From: Rhizobium deserti
Lineage (GTDB): Bacteria > Pseudomonadota > Alphaproteobacteria > Rhizobiales > Rhizobiaceae
Length of the DNA stretch: 64,000 nt
Direction of reading: 5' to 3'
Assembly: GCF_004358025.1 (NCBI RefSeq)
Contig: NZ_SMTL01000002.1
Coordinates: 372,001 to 436,000 of the forward strand
The first letter of the stretch is position 1. Every line of letters starts with the position of its first letter. Positions 55,045 through 64,000 of the stretch are shown here, piece by piece. A program made the translations under genes and the position numbers. The notes under the pieces were generated by a model. That model made no database searches. It saw only the letters and a list, made by a program, of their open reading frames with translations, and was not told the origin of the DNA.

Positions 55045-55749
55045 TCAGTAGCTGAGCGTCGTGCCGGCTGCCGGCGTCTCGACGCGGGTCTTCAAACCTT
55101 CCATGCCCTTGACGAACTTGTCCGGCGTCTGGTCGATGATCGGGAAAGTGCCATAGTGGCAGGGGATAACGTGCTTGAAGTCGAAGAAGCGCTGGCAGGC
55201 GAGCGCGGCCACGGCACCGCCCATGGTGAAGCGGTCACCGATCGGGACGATACCGATATCCGGCTGATGCAGCTCGTTGGTCAGGCCCATATCGGTGAAG
55301 ATGTCCGTATCGCCCATATGCAGCACGGACATGTCGTCGTCGAAGTGCATCATCAAGCCATTTGCGCTTCCGAGGGAGTGGGCGACGCCCATTTCGTCCA
55401 CCTGGCCGGAAGAATGCAGCGCCTGCGTGAAGGTTGCCGTGAAGCCGTCGAACGAGATCGTGCCGCCGGTATTACCCATTTCCAGCTTCTCCACGCCCTT
55501 GCTCCCGAGCCAGGAGGCCAGATCCGCATTGGCAAGCACGACTGCGCCCTTTTCCTTGGCAATCTCCACCGTATCGCCGACATGGTCACCATGGCCGTGG
55601 GTCAGCAGGATATGGGTGACACCTTCGACAGCATCCTTCCGGTCGAGGCCGGCAAAGCTCGCATTATGAGTCAGGAACGGGTCGATAAGAATTTTTGCTT
55701 TGGCCGTTTCAATACGGAAAGCGGCATGGCCGAGCCAGGTGATCTTCAT
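55045..55749 (-). CDS. UPF0173 metal-dependent hydrolase (metallo-beta-lactamase fold)
   Basis: The 234-residue protein has the metallo-beta-lactamase motif THGHGDH near residues 50-56, further ligands in HSSGQ, MGDTDIF and the C-terminal PCHYGTFP. It belongs to the UPF0173 group. The substrate is unknown. It lies about 116 bp upstream of gatC on the same strand and is divergent from ruvX. Confidence 0.9.
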   Translation of the reverse strand: MKITWLGHAAFRIETAKAKILIDPFLTHNASFAGLDRKDAVEGVTHILLTHGHGDHVGDTVEIAKEKGAVVLANADLASWLGSKGVEKLEMGNTGGTISFDGFTATFTQALHSSGQVDEMGVAHSLGSANGLMMHFDDDMSVLHMGDTDIFTDMGLTNELHQPDIGIVPIGDRFTMGGAVAALACQRFFDFKHVIPCHYGTFPIIDQTPDKFVKGMEGLKTRVETPAAGTTLSY

Positions 55750-55864
55750 GAAAGTCTCCCTCGATGGGTGATGTAAAACGCGCCGGGAATGCTAAAGACG
55801 TGTTCGCGCCGGCCGAAAAAGCAAGCCGGCTTGAGCGAAGTCCAGCGATCGAGATGTATACCGG

Positions 55865-56371
55865 ATGCCTGTTCTGACAATAGAAGAACTTGCGACAGTC
55901 CTGGAGCCGGGCCAGGCACTTGCCGGCCTCGACCTTGGAACCAAGACGATTGGGCTTGCCATGTCGGATATCGGTCGTCGCTTCGCTTCGCCGCGGCCGG
56001 TCATCAAGCGCATCAAGTTCGGAAAGGATGCCGAAGTCCTGCTCGCCTTTGCCGCGAAGGAGAAGGTCGCCGCTTTCGTTATCGGCCTGCCGATCAACAT
56101 GGACGGATCATCCGGGCCACGTGTCCAGGCAACCCGTGCCTTCGTGCGCTCGATGGGGGAGAAGACCGCCCTCCCCTTCGTCTTCTGGGACGAGAGGCTG
56201 TCAACAGTCGCGGCCGAGCGGGTTCTTCTTGAGATGGACGTTTCGCGGGCCAAACGGGCGGATCGGATCGATTCGGCAGCCGCCAGCTTCATCCTTCAGG
56301 GTGCGCTGGACCGGCTTACTGCAATGGTCTCCATGGAAGCCAGTCCTCAGGAAGCCGGCTCGGACAATTGA
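55865..56371 (+). CDS. ruvX: RuvX/YqgF putative pre-16S rRNA nuclease
   Basis: The 168-residue RNase H-fold protein has [15 protein letters not shown] (first acidic residue near 23), [28 protein letters not shown] and the final [13 protein letters not shown]. YqgF proteins process the 5' end of 16S rRNA; they were earlier thought to be Holliday-junction resolvases. The ribosome binding site is weak. The last 25 bp overlap the convergent small membrane-protein gene. Confidence 0.92.
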   Translation: MPVLTIEELATVLEPGQALAGLDLGTKTIGLAMSDIGRRFASPRPVIKRIKFGKDAEVLLAFAAKEKVAAFVIGLPINMDGSSGPRVQATRAFVRSMGEKTALPFVFWDERLSTVAAERVLLEMDVSRAKRADRIDSAAASFILQGALDRLTAMVSMEASPQEAGSDN

Positions 56372-56643
56372 TGGCGCCGGCGCCACCAGGCTGCGATTTC
56401 TCTTCGCTTGCGGAATGCGATGATCGAGAAGACGATCAGGCTGTCAAAGGCAATGGCCCGGGCCACGAGAGGCGGAATGGTTTCCGGAGGTATTCCCAAA
56501 ATGCCGCCATAGATCTGGAAGACCAGATCATGGGTCTGGCGGGTAAGCATGAAGAAGCCGAAGCTCATGTCATAGTAGGAGAGCCCGTACCAGCTGATTA
56601 ACAAGGCAACCGGACCAGCCCATAATATCAGGAACCACTTCAT
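56347..56643 (-). CDS. Small membrane protein, rhizobial family (possibly DUF6105)
   Basis: The 98-residue product begins [20 protein letters not shown]. It has two hydrophobic helices (about 3-20 and 62-80) and a basic tail ([15 protein letters not shown]). AGAGGAGG lies 5 bp before ATG 56643, inside the end of the upstream small gene, whose stop overlaps this start (ATGA). The frame extends 17 codons upstream but that region is the other gene. It overlaps ruvX by 25 bp tail to tail. The function is unknown; the DUF number is from memory. Confidence 0.72.
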   Translation of the reverse strand: MKWFLILWAGPVALLISWYGLSYYDMSFGFFMLTRQTHDLVFQIYGGILGIPPETIPPLVARAIAFDSLIVFSIIAFRKRREIAAWWRRRHQLSEPAS

Positions 56644-56810
56644 GCGGCCTCCTCTTTGAGGTCCGCGGGAACAAACTCCAGCGATACCACCCACCTCGAG
56701 ATCGCCATCAGGCTCAGCACCACTGCGGGAACTGAGATGTTGAGCGCCAACACGGCAAACATTGTCGTCATGACGATCAGCAATGCATGGTCTTTGATCA
56801 GAGTTCCCAT
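56640..56810 (-). CDS. Tiny membrane protein (56 residues) coupled to the next gene
   Basis: This short frame starts MGTLIKDHALLIVMTTMFAV. It has a hydrophobic core from about residue 8 to 38 and an acidic end ([10 protein letters not shown]). Its stop overlaps the start of the downstream membrane-protein gene by 4 bp, and its last codons contain that gene's ribosome binding site. Its own ribosome binding site is poor. Coding is supported by the coupling and by the membrane-helix pattern; the function is unknown. Confidence 0.55.
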   Translation of the reverse strand: MGTLIKDHALLIVMTTMFAVLALNISVPAVVLSLMAISRWVVSLEFVPADLKEEAA

Positions 56811-56933
56811 CTCGAGGCGATCCGGCGTTATCTGGTTAACAAGACGTTAATCCAGAACTTAGACCTCAGCGGCATTCCCGCAACCCAAACCGGGTGGCAT
56901 GGTTAATTTCGGCGCAGGCTGTGGAAAACCTGA

Positions 56934-57578
56934 TTAGCCGTAGATGGCGCGCACAAGGCGCCGCACCGCCGCGGCTACCTTGTCCCAATCCTTCTCCGCC
57001 CGCAGGCTTATGCCGGCAAACTGGCCGCTGACCGTCGCTGAAAGAACGAGATGCTGGATGGCCGCAAACAACAGGGCGTTGGTGGTCGCCGCATCGACGC
57101 CTTTGGGCGGAGCAAGCGTGCCGCGCATCCGGTCGAGCCATTTGGAGAGGGCCTTGGTGCGGGCTTCGGCAAGGCGGCGCACCTGCGGCGTGTCTTTGGA
57201 GACTTCCCAGGCGACGATCTTGCAGACCAGCGGATCGTCCCTCAGCGCCTCCATGAAAAGGATTGCCAGGCGCTCCATCAGGTCGCCATAGGTCAACAGG
57301 AAGGCGCCGCCGGTGTCTTCGGGAATCCTGTCCTGGACCCAGGTACCGAGGTCGGCGCCGATGGCCTCGATCAAACCGTCGAGGCCTCCGTAATAGCGAT
57401 AGATGAGCTGCTTGTCGCAGCCGGCCCGCCGGGCGACCGCATTGATGCCGAAGCCCTGAAACCCTTGCTCGGCCAGAAGGTCGCGAGCCGCCAAATAAAT
57501 GGCCCGCTCGGTGCCGGCGCGGTTCTTTGCTCTGACCACCGCTCCGTCCTGTGTCGTAATATCCGCCGTTTGAAGCAT
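56934..57578 (-). CDS. TetR-family transcriptional regulator
   Basis: The 214-residue protein has an N-terminal helix-turn-helix (AARDLLAEQGFQGFGINAVA then RRAGCDKQLIYRYYGGLDGL) and an all-helical C-terminal ligand domain. The open frame begins with TTG at 57641, but an ATG at 57578 has AGGCGG just upstream and is preferred. It lies 162 bp downstream of the AidB-like gene on the same strand and may regulate it; that is inference. Confidence 0.86.
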   Translation of the reverse strand: MLQTADITTQDGAVVRAKNRAGTERAIYLAARDLLAEQGFQGFGINAVARRAGCDKQLIYRYYGGLDGLIEAIGADLGTWVQDRIPEDTGGAFLLTYGDLMERLAILFMEALRDDPLVCKIVAWEVSKDTPQVRRLAEARTKALSKWLDRMRGTLAPPKGVDAATTNALLFAAIQHLVLSATVSGQFAGISLRAEKDWDKVAAAVRRLVRAIYG

Positions 57579-57740
57579 GGCCCGCCTGAATCGCTTGATC
57601 TGTTCGGATTCGGCGATAGGGCCGGGCTTGCTTGGCGGCAAGCGGCTTTACAGGCCATGCACAGGATACGGGCTACCTTGGGCCGGAAATCAACCGGCAG
57701 CGGTTTCTCTGTCGGTCTTGTCGGCAGTGACGCCCTGAGA

Positions 57741-59393
57741 TCAGTTGACCGGCGGATAAAGCAGATCGACAATGTAGCGGGCGTCGAATCGGGCATCCAG
57801 CATGCCGTAGGTGGAGCGCCAGCCGCCCGCCAGGCGTGTTTCCAGAAAGGCATCGGCGATCTTGCCGGCACCCAGCCGGAAGAGTTCCGAAGCCGCTGCC
57901 GCCAGCGCGAGTTGCTCGACCAGCAGCCTTGCCGCACCTTCATCGGTTTCGCATAGTGCCATTGCCGCGCGAAGAACCTCGACCGTCTTCTTGCCGGCGG
58001 GGCCGAGATCCCGCTCGAAGCCGGCAAGCACCGTCTCGAACAGGTCGCGGCCGCGCGACAGCACCCGCAGCACGTCGAGCGCCATGACATTTCCCGACCC
58101 TTCCCATATCGCGTTGACGGGCGCCTCGCGATAATGCCGGGCGATGGGACGTTCCTCCACATAGCCATTGCCGCCGATGCACTCCATGGCCTCGTAGATC
58201 AGCGACGGGGCGATCTTGCAGTTCCAGTATTTGACGACCGGCGTCATGACCCGCGCAAAGGCGGCATCGGCCGAATTGCCGCCAGCCCGGTCGAAGGCAT
58301 CCGCCAAACGGAATGCCAATGCCGTCGCGGCCGCCACGTCCAGCGCCATGTCGGCCAGCACACGCGTCATCAGGGGCTGATCGATCAGCTTCTTGCCAAA
58401 CACGCTGCGTCCGCGCGTATGGTGGACCGCTTCGGCCAGCGAAGCGCGCATCATTCCGGCCGAAGCCAGGGCGCAATCCAGCCGCGTCAGCGTCACCATA
58501 TCGAGAATGGTGCGGATGCCGCCGCCCGATTCGCCGAGCAGATATCCAAAGGCATCGGTGAATTCGACCTCGGAGGACGCGTTGGACCGGTTGCCGATCT
58601 TGTCCTTCAGGCGCTGAAACTGAAGCCCATTGGCGGATCCGTCCTCCAGCAGCCTGGGAACAAGAAAACAGCCCATGCCTTCTGCGGTCTTCGCCAGCAT
58701 CACGAAGCCGTCGCTCATCGGTGCTGACATGAACCATTTGTGGCCGGACAGACGGTAAACGCCTTCGCCAACCCGTTCGGCTGTGGACCGGTTTGCGCGA
58801 ACGTCGGTACCGCCTTGCTTTTCCGTCATGCCCATGCCGAGCGTCACAGCATTCTTCTGCAGCGCCGGCCGGTTGGTGGAGTCGTATTTGCGCGACAGGA
58901 TCTTCGGCGCCCACTCTTTTTGGACGCGCGGCGATGCCATCAAGGCAGCAAGCGATGCGCTGGTCATCGTCAGCGGGCAAAGGTGTCCGCATTCCAGCTG
59001 CGCGGTGAGATAGAAGCGTGTGGCACGGGCCTTGTGTTCGCGCCCCTTGGCCTCCGGAATAGTCTCCCAGATGGAGGAATGCAGGCCTGTCTGCATCGAC
59101 CGGCGCGTCAGCGCATGCCATGCAGGGTGGAATTCCACCACATCGATCCGTTCGCCCCGCGGTCCATGCGTCCTGAGCTTCGGCGGGCTCTCATTGGCCA
59201 TCCGCGCCAGTTCCTGGGCTTCCGGGGACGTGACGTAGCTGCCGAGCTGATCGTATTCGTCGCGAATCGCGCGGTGCAATTCCCCGGTCAGATCGACGAC
59301 CAGCGGATCCGACCGATAGGCGTTGATACCGGACCAGAGCTTCGGCTGGTTGAGATCGGCAAATTTTTCTTCGTCGCGGGACATGTCGTTCAT
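57741..59393 (-). CDS. Acyl-CoA dehydrogenase, AidB type
   Basis: The 550-residue flavoprotein matches the AidB branch. It has an N-terminal extension with ELARMANESPPKLRTHGPRG and VEFHPAWHALTRRSM, the acyl-CoA dehydrogenase core (GMGMTEKQGGTDVRAN, GHKWFMSAPMSDGFVML), and YEAMECIGGNGYVEE near residue 430. AidB in Escherichia coli is part of the adaptive response to alkylation; the substrate is uncertain. A TetR gene lies downstream and a parDE pair is divergent. Confidence 0.86.
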   Translation of the reverse strand: MNDMSRDEEKFADLNQPKLWSGINAYRSDPLVVDLTGELHRAIRDEYDQLGSYVTSPEAQELARMANESPPKLRTHGPRGERIDVVEFHPAWHALTRRSMQTGLHSSIWETIPEAKGREHKARATRFYLTAQLECGHLCPLTMTSASLAALMASPRVQKEWAPKILSRKYDSTNRPALQKNAVTLGMGMTEKQGGTDVRANRSTAERVGEGVYRLSGHKWFMSAPMSDGFVMLAKTAEGMGCFLVPRLLEDGSANGLQFQRLKDKIGNRSNASSEVEFTDAFGYLLGESGGGIRTILDMVTLTRLDCALASAGMMRASLAEAVHHTRGRSVFGKKLIDQPLMTRVLADMALDVAAATALAFRLADAFDRAGGNSADAAFARVMTPVVKYWNCKIAPSLIYEAMECIGGNGYVEERPIARHYREAPVNAIWEGSGNVMALDVLRVLSRGRDLFETVLAGFERDLGPAGKKTVEVLRAAMALCETDEGAARLLVEQLALAAAASELFRLGAGKIADAFLETRLAGGWRSTYGMLDARFDARYIVDLLYPPVN

Positions 59394-59551
59394 GAAGCGG
59401 TTCTAGCGGAAGTTACAGGAGGTGGAAACGGCACCCCTTCATGAAATCCGGCGTTCTCAAAAAAAGTGGAGGAGCCAACAGAAGGGGCCGGTGGCATTTG
59501 CGAAAACCATGCCTTTATCGTAGGATCGAAATCTCTACGAGAAGGCCGATC

Positions 59552-59812
59552 ATGGGCGACCGACGACTGAACATCACGCTTCCCGATGAAGCCGCCGAAG
59601 CCATCGCGGCACGGGTGGCCTCCGGTCATTATGCCTCTGAAGATGAGGCCATTCTGGCCGCTATTCGCGCCCTCCTACGCGAAGAAGATGAGCATCGCCT
59701 CGATGTGATCCGGCGGCGAATGGAGAGATCATTGGAAGATCCTCGTCCTAATCTGAGGAGCGATGAGGTCCGCAGCCATCTGGACGCACTTTACATCCGC
59801 CACAAAGGCTAA
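59552..59812 (+). CDS. parD: ParD-type ribbon-helix-helix antitoxin
   Basis: The 86-residue protein begins MGDRRLNITLPDEAAEAIAA. It has a ribbon-helix-helix N-terminus (RLNITLP strand, then helices to about residue 45) and a charged C-terminal region that would wrap the toxin. GAAGG lies upstream of ATG 59552. The frame is open further upstream without similarity. The toxin gene follows after 5 bp. Such antitoxins usually repress their own operon. Confidence 0.85.
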   Translation: MGDRRLNITLPDEAAEAIAARVASGHYASEDEAILAAIRALLREEDEHRLDVIRRRMERSLEDPRPNLRSDEVRSHLDALYIRHKG

Positions 59813-59817
59813 ACGGC

Positions 59818-60132
59818 GTGGAGCGCCTGCTGGTTGAGTACCGACCGGACGCGGTGACTGACATCGAAGCCATCTTTCTCTATGTTCTGGAGGCGAGCGG
59901 GAACTTTGGCACAGCACGCGATTACACGGACAGAATTTATGAACGTTGCGAAAGCATTGGCAATGTGCCCAAGGGCGGAACCCCGCGTCCCGATCTCGGC
60001 GAGGGCATCCGCGTCGTACCCTTCGAAAGAAGGGCAGTAATCCTTTACCGGCTAAATGGCGAAGCAATCGAAATCATCAATGTATTTTATCGCGGTAGGG
60101 ACTACGCGGCGATCTTCGAAAACAAGCAGTGA
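59818..60132 (+). CDS. parE: ParE/RelE-family toxin
   Basis: The 104-residue product starts at GTG 59818, 5 bp after the antitoxin stop. It shows the ParE fold order: VEYRPDAVTDIEAIFLYVLE, TARDYTDRIYERCESIGNVP, GIRVVPFERRAVILYRLNGE and IEIINVFYRGRDY. ParE toxins usually act on DNA gyrase, but target specificity in this superfamily cannot be read from sequence. It appears intact, unlike the remnant at 52850-53075. Confidence 0.84.
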   Translation: MERLLVEYRPDAVTDIEAIFLYVLEASGNFGTARDYTDRIYERCESIGNVPKGGTPRPDLGEGIRVVPFERRAVILYRLNGEAIEIINVFYRGRDYAAIFENKQ

Positions 60133-60206
60133 GATAAGGCATCCTGCGCTTGCAGCCCTCCCCGCTAGACCTTATAGACCGCCGAACCCAAGCGGAGACG
60201 CGACTT

Positions 60207-61148
60207 ATGGTCTTCTTCCCCCACCGCCACCTTCTCGGCATCAAGGGCCTTACCGAACAGGATATTTCCTACCTTCTCGACAAGGCCGACGAGGCCGTGA
60301 AGATTTCCCGGCAGCGCGAAAAGAAGACCTCTACGCTGCGTGGCCTCACCCAAATCAACCTGTTCTTTGAGGCCTCGACCCGCACCCAGTCCTCGTTCGA
60401 ACTGGCAGGCAAACGGCTCGGCGCCGACGTCATGAACATGTCGGTCGGCAATTCCTCTGTCAAAAAAGGCGAGACGCTGATCGACACGGCGATGACGCTT
60501 AATGCCATGCGGCCGGACGTGCTGGTGCTGCGTCATTCCTCGGCCGGTGCCGCAGCCCTGCTCGCGCAGAAGGTTGCCTGCTCGGTGGTCAATGCCGGCG
60601 ACGGCCAGCACGAGCATCCGACCCAGGCCCTTCTCGACGCCCTCACCATCCGCCGCGCCAAGGGCAAGTTGTCGCGCATTATCGTCGCCATCTGCGGCGA
60701 CGTTCTACATTCGCGCGTCGCCCGCTCCAATATACTGCTTCTCAATGCCATGGGTGCGCGGGTGCGCGTCGTGGCACCTTCCACATTGCTGCCCTCCGGC
60801 ATCCGGGACATGGGTGTCGAGGTCTTTCACTCGATGGAGGAAGGTTTGAACGACGCCGATGTGGTGATGATGCTGCGCCTGCAGCGCGAGCGCATGGCCG
60901 GCGCCTTCGTCCCCTCCGTGCGGGAATATTTCAGCTTCTACGGCCTCGATGCGGAAAAGCTGAAAGCGGCCAAGGAAGACGCGCTCGTCATGCATCCGGG
61001 CCCGATGAACCGCGGTGTCGAGATTGCCTCGGAGGTCGCGGATGGGCCGCAAAGCGTGATCGAACAACAGGTGGAAATGGGTGTGGCTGTGCGCATGGCG
61101 GTCATGGAAACGCTGCTGGTCTCGCAGAACCAGGGAGAGCGCGCATGA
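60207..61148 (+). CDS. pyrB: Aspartate carbamoyltransferase catalytic subunit
   Basis: The 313-residue enzyme makes carbamoyl-aspartate in pyrimidine synthesis. Motifs are the carbamoyl-phosphate loop [31 protein letters not shown] and [11 protein letters not shown]. The frame extends 19 codons upstream, but [12 protein letters not shown] is the family start. No pyrI regulatory-chain gene follows; instead the start of a dihydroorotase-like gene overlaps its stop by 4 bp, as in the PyrB-PyrC' holoenzymes of Pseudomonas. Confidence 0.95.
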   Translation: MVFFPHRHLLGIKGLTEQDISYLLDKADEAVKISRQREKKTSTLRGLTQINLFFEASTRTQSSFELAGKRLGADVMNMSVGNSSVKKGETLIDTAMTLNAMRPDVLVLRHSSAGAAALLAQKVACSVVNAGDGQHEHPTQALLDALTIRRAKGKLSRIIVAICGDVLHSRVARSNILLLNAMGARVRVVAPSTLLPSGIRDMGVEVFHSMEEGLNDADVVMMLRLQRERMAGAFVPSVREYFSFYGLDAEKLKAAKEDALVMHPGPMNRGVEIASEVADGPQSVIEQQVEMGVAVRMAVMETLLVSQNQGERA

Positions 61149-62461
61149 ATGCGACCAACCCGACCGTCCTCCAGAACCTGCGCATCATCGATCCGTCGCG
61201 CAATCTCGACGAGATCGGCACCATCGTCATCGGCGCTGACGGGCGGATCCTTGCCGCCGGCAGCGGCGCCCAGAACCAGGGCGCTCCGGAAGGCGCAATT
61301 GTTAAAGATTGTTCCGGTCTCGTTGCCACGCCGGGCCTGGTCGATGCGCGCGTTCATGTGGGCGAGCCGGGCGGCGAACACCGCGAAACCATCGAATCGG
61401 CGAGCCGCGCTGCGGCAGCCGGCGGCATCACCTCCTTTATCATGATGCCCGACACCGATCCGGTCCTCGACGACATCGCCTTGATCGAATTCGTCCAGAA
61501 GACGGCCCGCGACAAGGCGGTGGTCAACGTCCATCCCGCCGCGGCCCTGACCAAAGGGCTTGCCGGCAAGGAGATGACCGAAATCGGCTTACTGCAGCGA
61601 TCCGGCGCGGTTGCCTTCACCAATGGTCGCCGCGGCCTATCCGACACGCTGCTGCTGCGTCGCGCCATGACCTATGCGCGCGAGTTCGACGCGGTCGTGT
61701 CGCTCGAACCGCGCGAGAACTATCTCGGCAACGGGGTGATGAACGAGGGCCTGTTTGCCAGCTGGCTCGGCCTGTCCGGCGTTCCAAGAGAGGCGGAAAT
61801 CATCCCGCTGGAGCGTGACCTGCGGATCGCCGCACTAACGGGCGCCAAATATCATGCGGCGCAGATTTCTGTGGTCGATTCGGCTGAAGCCATCCGCCTT
61901 GCTCGGCGCCGCGGCGCCAGGGCCACATGCGGGGTTTCGATCAACCATCTGTCGCTCAACGAAAACGACATCGGCGAATACCGAACCTTCTTCAAGCTGT
62001 CGCCGCCGCTTCGCTCGGAAGAGGACCGGATCGCCATGGCGGATGCGCTGGCCGACGGCACCATCGATATCATCGTATCCTCGCACGACCCGCAGGACGT
62101 CGATACAAAGCGGCTGCCATTCGGCGACGCGGAGGATGGTGCAATTGGACTGGAAACCATGCTGGCCGCGGCGCTGCGTCTTCACCATAGCGGTCGGGTG
62201 CCGCTGATGCGCCTGATCGACGCCATATCGACCCGGCCGGCCGAGATCTTCGGTCTCGAAGCCGGCACGCTGAAGCCCGGCGCCAAGGCGGATATCACGC
62301 TCATTGATCTCGATGAGCCTTGGATCGTTTCCAAGGATATGATTGTCTCCCGCTCAAAGAACACGCCGTTCGAAGATGCCCGCTTCTCCGGTCGCGCCGT
62401 TGCGACCTATGTTGCAGGCCAATGCGTGTTTTCACTTCCAGAGGGGGCGCCACGTGGATGA
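61145..62461 (+). CDS. Dihydroorotase-like protein, probably inactive (PyrC' / PyrX)
   Basis: The 438-residue amidohydrolase-fold protein resembles type I dihydroorotase but lacks most metal ligands. The usual HxH reads RVH ([12 protein letters not shown]). The region normally carrying a ligand His reads [11 protein letters not shown], the HVST region reads AAQIS, and the TDHAPH region reads SSHDPQ. The substrate loop NHLS and the barrel are kept. It overlaps pyrB (ATGA), so it is probably the structural partner of ATCase, as PyrC' is in Pseudomonas. An active pyrC must lie elsewhere. Confidence 0.85.
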   Translation: MNATNPTVLQNLRIIDPSRNLDEIGTIVIGADGRILAAGSGAQNQGAPEGAIVKDCSGLVATPGLVDARVHVGEPGGEHRETIESASRAAAAGGITSFIMMPDTDPVLDDIALIEFVQKTARDKAVVNVHPAAALTKGLAGKEMTEIGLLQRSGAVAFTNGRRGLSDTLLLRRAMTYAREFDAVVSLEPRENYLGNGVMNEGLFASWLGLSGVPREAEIIPLERDLRIAALTGAKYHAAQISVVDSAEAIRLARRRGARATCGVSINHLSLNENDIGEYRTFFKLSPPLRSEEDRIAMADALADGTIDIIVSSHDPQDVDTKRLPFGDAEDGAIGLETMLAAALRLHHSGRVPLMRLIDAISTRPAEIFGLEAGTLKPGAKADITLIDLDEPWIVSKDMIVSRSKNTPFEDARFSGRAVATYVAGQCVFSLPEGAPRG

Positions 62462-63071
62462 GCTTTTCAGCTGGCAGATCACACTGCCGATCGCCCTGGG
62501 GGCAATCGTCTTCGGTTATCTGTTGGGATCGATCCCCTTCGGCCTGATCCTCACCCGATCGGCAGGCCTTGGTGATATCCGCTCGATCGGCTCGGGCAAT
62601 ATCGGCGCCACCAATGTCTTGAGGACCGGCAACAAGAAGCTGGCCGCGGCCACCTTGCTGCTGGATGCCTTGAAGGCAACCGCAGCAGCGCTGATCGGCT
62701 GGTATGCGTTTGGGCCGGACGCTGGACTGCTTGCGGGTTTTGCTGCCTTCCTCGGCCATCTTTATCCGGTGTGGCTCGGCTTCAAGGGCGGCAAGGGTGT
62801 CGCCACCTATATCGGCACCCTTCTTGGCGTCGCCCCCTGGATGGTGCTGGTCTTTGCTGCAATCTGGCTCGGCGTCGCCAAGATCAGCAAATATTCCTCG
62901 CTCTCCGCCCTGGTTGCAACCCTTGTCATCCCGGTTGTGCTGTGGTTCTTAGGTGAGCCGAAGATCGCGCTGGTTATGGCGGTCATGACCATGATCTCCT
63001 GGTGGAAGCACGAGGCCAACATCAGGCGGCTGATCGCCGGCACCGAAAGCAGGATCGGCCAAAAGGGATAG
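62454..63071 (+). CDS. plsY: Glycerol-3-phosphate acyltransferase PlsY
   Basis: The 205-residue inner-membrane enzyme transfers acyl from acyl phosphate to glycerol-3-phosphate, the first step of phospholipid synthesis. It has five hydrophobic segments and the loops [26 protein letters not shown] and [13 protein letters not shown]. The GTG at 62454 gives the family start MDELFSWQ and overlaps the previous gene by 8 bp; the ATG-led frame upstream lies inside that gene. A GGGGG stretch precedes it. Confidence 0.92.
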   Translation: MDELFSWQITLPIALGAIVFGYLLGSIPFGLILTRSAGLGDIRSIGSGNIGATNVLRTGNKKLAAATLLLDALKATAAALIGWYAFGPDAGLLAGFAAFLGHLYPVWLGFKGGKGVATYIGTLLGVAPWMVLVFAAIWLGVAKISKYSSLSALVATLVIPVVLWFLGEPKIALVMAVMTMISWWKHEANIRRLIAGTESRIGQKG

Positions 63072-63084
63072 ACCGGGGGACTGA

Positions 63085-64000
63085 ATGCCGGAGGGCAGCG
63101 CAAGGCGAGCAGGAATTGCGCTGACCGAGAGGCAAAGGATCGCCTGGCTGAGGCTGATCCGTTCCGACAATGTCGGCCCCGCCACCTTTCGAGATCTCAT
63201 CAATCACTGCGGTTCGGCGGAAAACGCGCTGGCCATGCTGCCGGAACTTTCCCGGCGCGGGGGCGCATCGCGCACCATCCGAATTGCAACGGTGCAGGAA
63301 GCGGAACGCGAACTGGAGGCAGCCGAGCGGCATGGCGCCCGCTTCATCGGCATCGGCGAGCCGGACTACCCGCCCGCCTTGCGGCAGATCGACGGCGCGC
63401 CGCCGCTGCTTGCGGCAAAAGGCGACCTCGTAGCGGCCACCCGTCCTTCCATCGGCATCGTCGGCTCGCGCAATGCCTCGATTTCCGGGGCCAAGTTCGC
63501 AGCCATGATTGCCCGCGACGGCGGTCGCGCCGGCTACACGATCACCTCCGGCCTTGCCCGCGGCATCGACACCGCCGCGCATCGGGCCAGTCTCGACACG
63601 GGCACGATCGCCGTCCTGGCAGGCGGCCTCGACCAGCCCTACCCGCCCGAAAACATTCCGCTCCTCAAGGAGATCACCGACGGCACCGGTCTGGCCGTCA
63701 GCGAAATGCCATTCGGGTGGGAGCCGCGGGCGCGCGACTTTCCGCGGCGCAATCGCCTTATTGCCGGCGTTTCCCTCGGCGTGGTCGTCGTCGAAGCCGC
63801 GGAGCGATCGGGCTCTCTTATTACCGCTCGGCTCGCCACCGACTTTGGTCGTCTTGTTTTTGCCGTTCCCGGTTCGCCGCTCGACCCGCGCTGCCACGGC
63901 ACCAACGGTCTCTTGAAGCAAGGCGCCATCGTCACCACCGGATCGGCCGATGTCATTGAGGCGCTCGCGCCGCTTTCGCAACTCGAGCTCTTCGGGGATC
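63085..64000 (+). CDS. dprA: DNA-processing protein DprA, 5' part
   Basis: About 305 codons are present; the gene runs past the window end. The Rossmann-fold DprA core is clear: [76 protein letters not shown] and [20 protein letters not shown]. DprA loads RecA on incoming single-stranded DNA during transformation, but is also conserved in bacteria not known to be competent. The ATG at 63085 follows GGGGGA by 4 bp and lies 13 bp after plsY. Confidence 0.93.
   Translation, partial: MPEGSARRAGIALTERQRIAWLRLIRSDNVGPATFRDLINHCGSAENALAMLPELSRRGGASRTIRIATVQEAERELEAAERHGARFIGIGEPDYPPALRQIDGAPPLLAAKGDLVAATRPSIGIVGSRNASISGAKFAAMIARDGGRAGYTITSGLARGIDTAAHRASLDTGTIAVLAGGLDQPYPPENIPLLKEITDGTGLAVSEMPFGWEPRARDFPRRNRLIAGVSLGVVVVEAAERSGSLITARLATDFGRLVFAVPGSPLDPRCHGTNGLLKQGAIVTTGSADVIEALAPLSQLELFGD

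Overview
The window is from an alphaproteobacterium of the order Rhizobiales, most likely a Rhizobiaceae member (Rhizobium, Agrobacterium or a close relative). The evidence is the protein sequences, the high-GC codon use, the neighbour order aat / DUF2155 / NDUFA12-like, an RNase E with a large acidic insertion in its S1 domain, and a rhizobial-type ugd (rkpK). Genus and species cannot be fixed from the window alone. I see no prophage, insertion sequence, CRISPR array or replication origin.

Bases 1-24,600 are the core gene-expression cluster, read almost entirely on the minus strand. In transcription order it runs secE, nusG, rplK, rplA, rplJ, rplL, rpoB, rpoC, then the str operon (rpsL, rpsG, fusA, tuf copy 1), the S10 operon (rpsJ to rpsQ) and the start of the spc operon (rplN, rplX, rplE, rpsN, cut by the window edge). 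Hairpins punctuate it: a terminator between S17 and L14, a terminator after tuf 1, a terminator and a leader hairpin between rplA and rplJ, and a long stem without a U-run between rplL and rpoB. One small plus-strand gene of unknown function (11991-12284) sits between rpsL and rpoC and shares a bidirectional terminator with rpoC.

Bases 24,600-36,400 hold an expanded version of the classical tRNA(Thr)-tRNA(Tyr)-tRNA(Gly)-tufB-secE arrangement. Here it carries tRNA-Thr, tRNA-Tyr, tRNA-Gly, tuf copy 2 and tRNA-Trp, with other genes in between: two divergent KpsS-like capsule genes; rlmB, cysQ and ugd; and a tiny membrane-protein gene. The two tuf genes are identical, and each is followed by two further 106-bp tandem units that repeat the last 36 bp of tuf behind a 70-bp palindrome-bearing spacer. 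This is the most unusual feature of the window. NAD kinase and prfB follow; prfB needs a programmed +1 frameshift.

Bases 36,400-64,000 are housekeeping genes in short operons: cell wall (PBP1A, N-acetylmuramoyl-L-alanine amidase), RNase E, a DsbA-like protein, aroQ-accB-accC-aat, a complex I NDUFA12-like protein, three GNAT acetyltransferases, gatC-gatA and a separate gatB with a decayed parE toxin gene in the gap, a UPF0173 hydrolase, ruvX, two tiny coupled membrane proteins, a TetR regulator, an AidB-like acyl-CoA dehydrogenase, a parD-parE pair, and pyrB with a dihydroorotase-like partner that has lost most metal ligands, followed by plsY and the 5' part of dprA.
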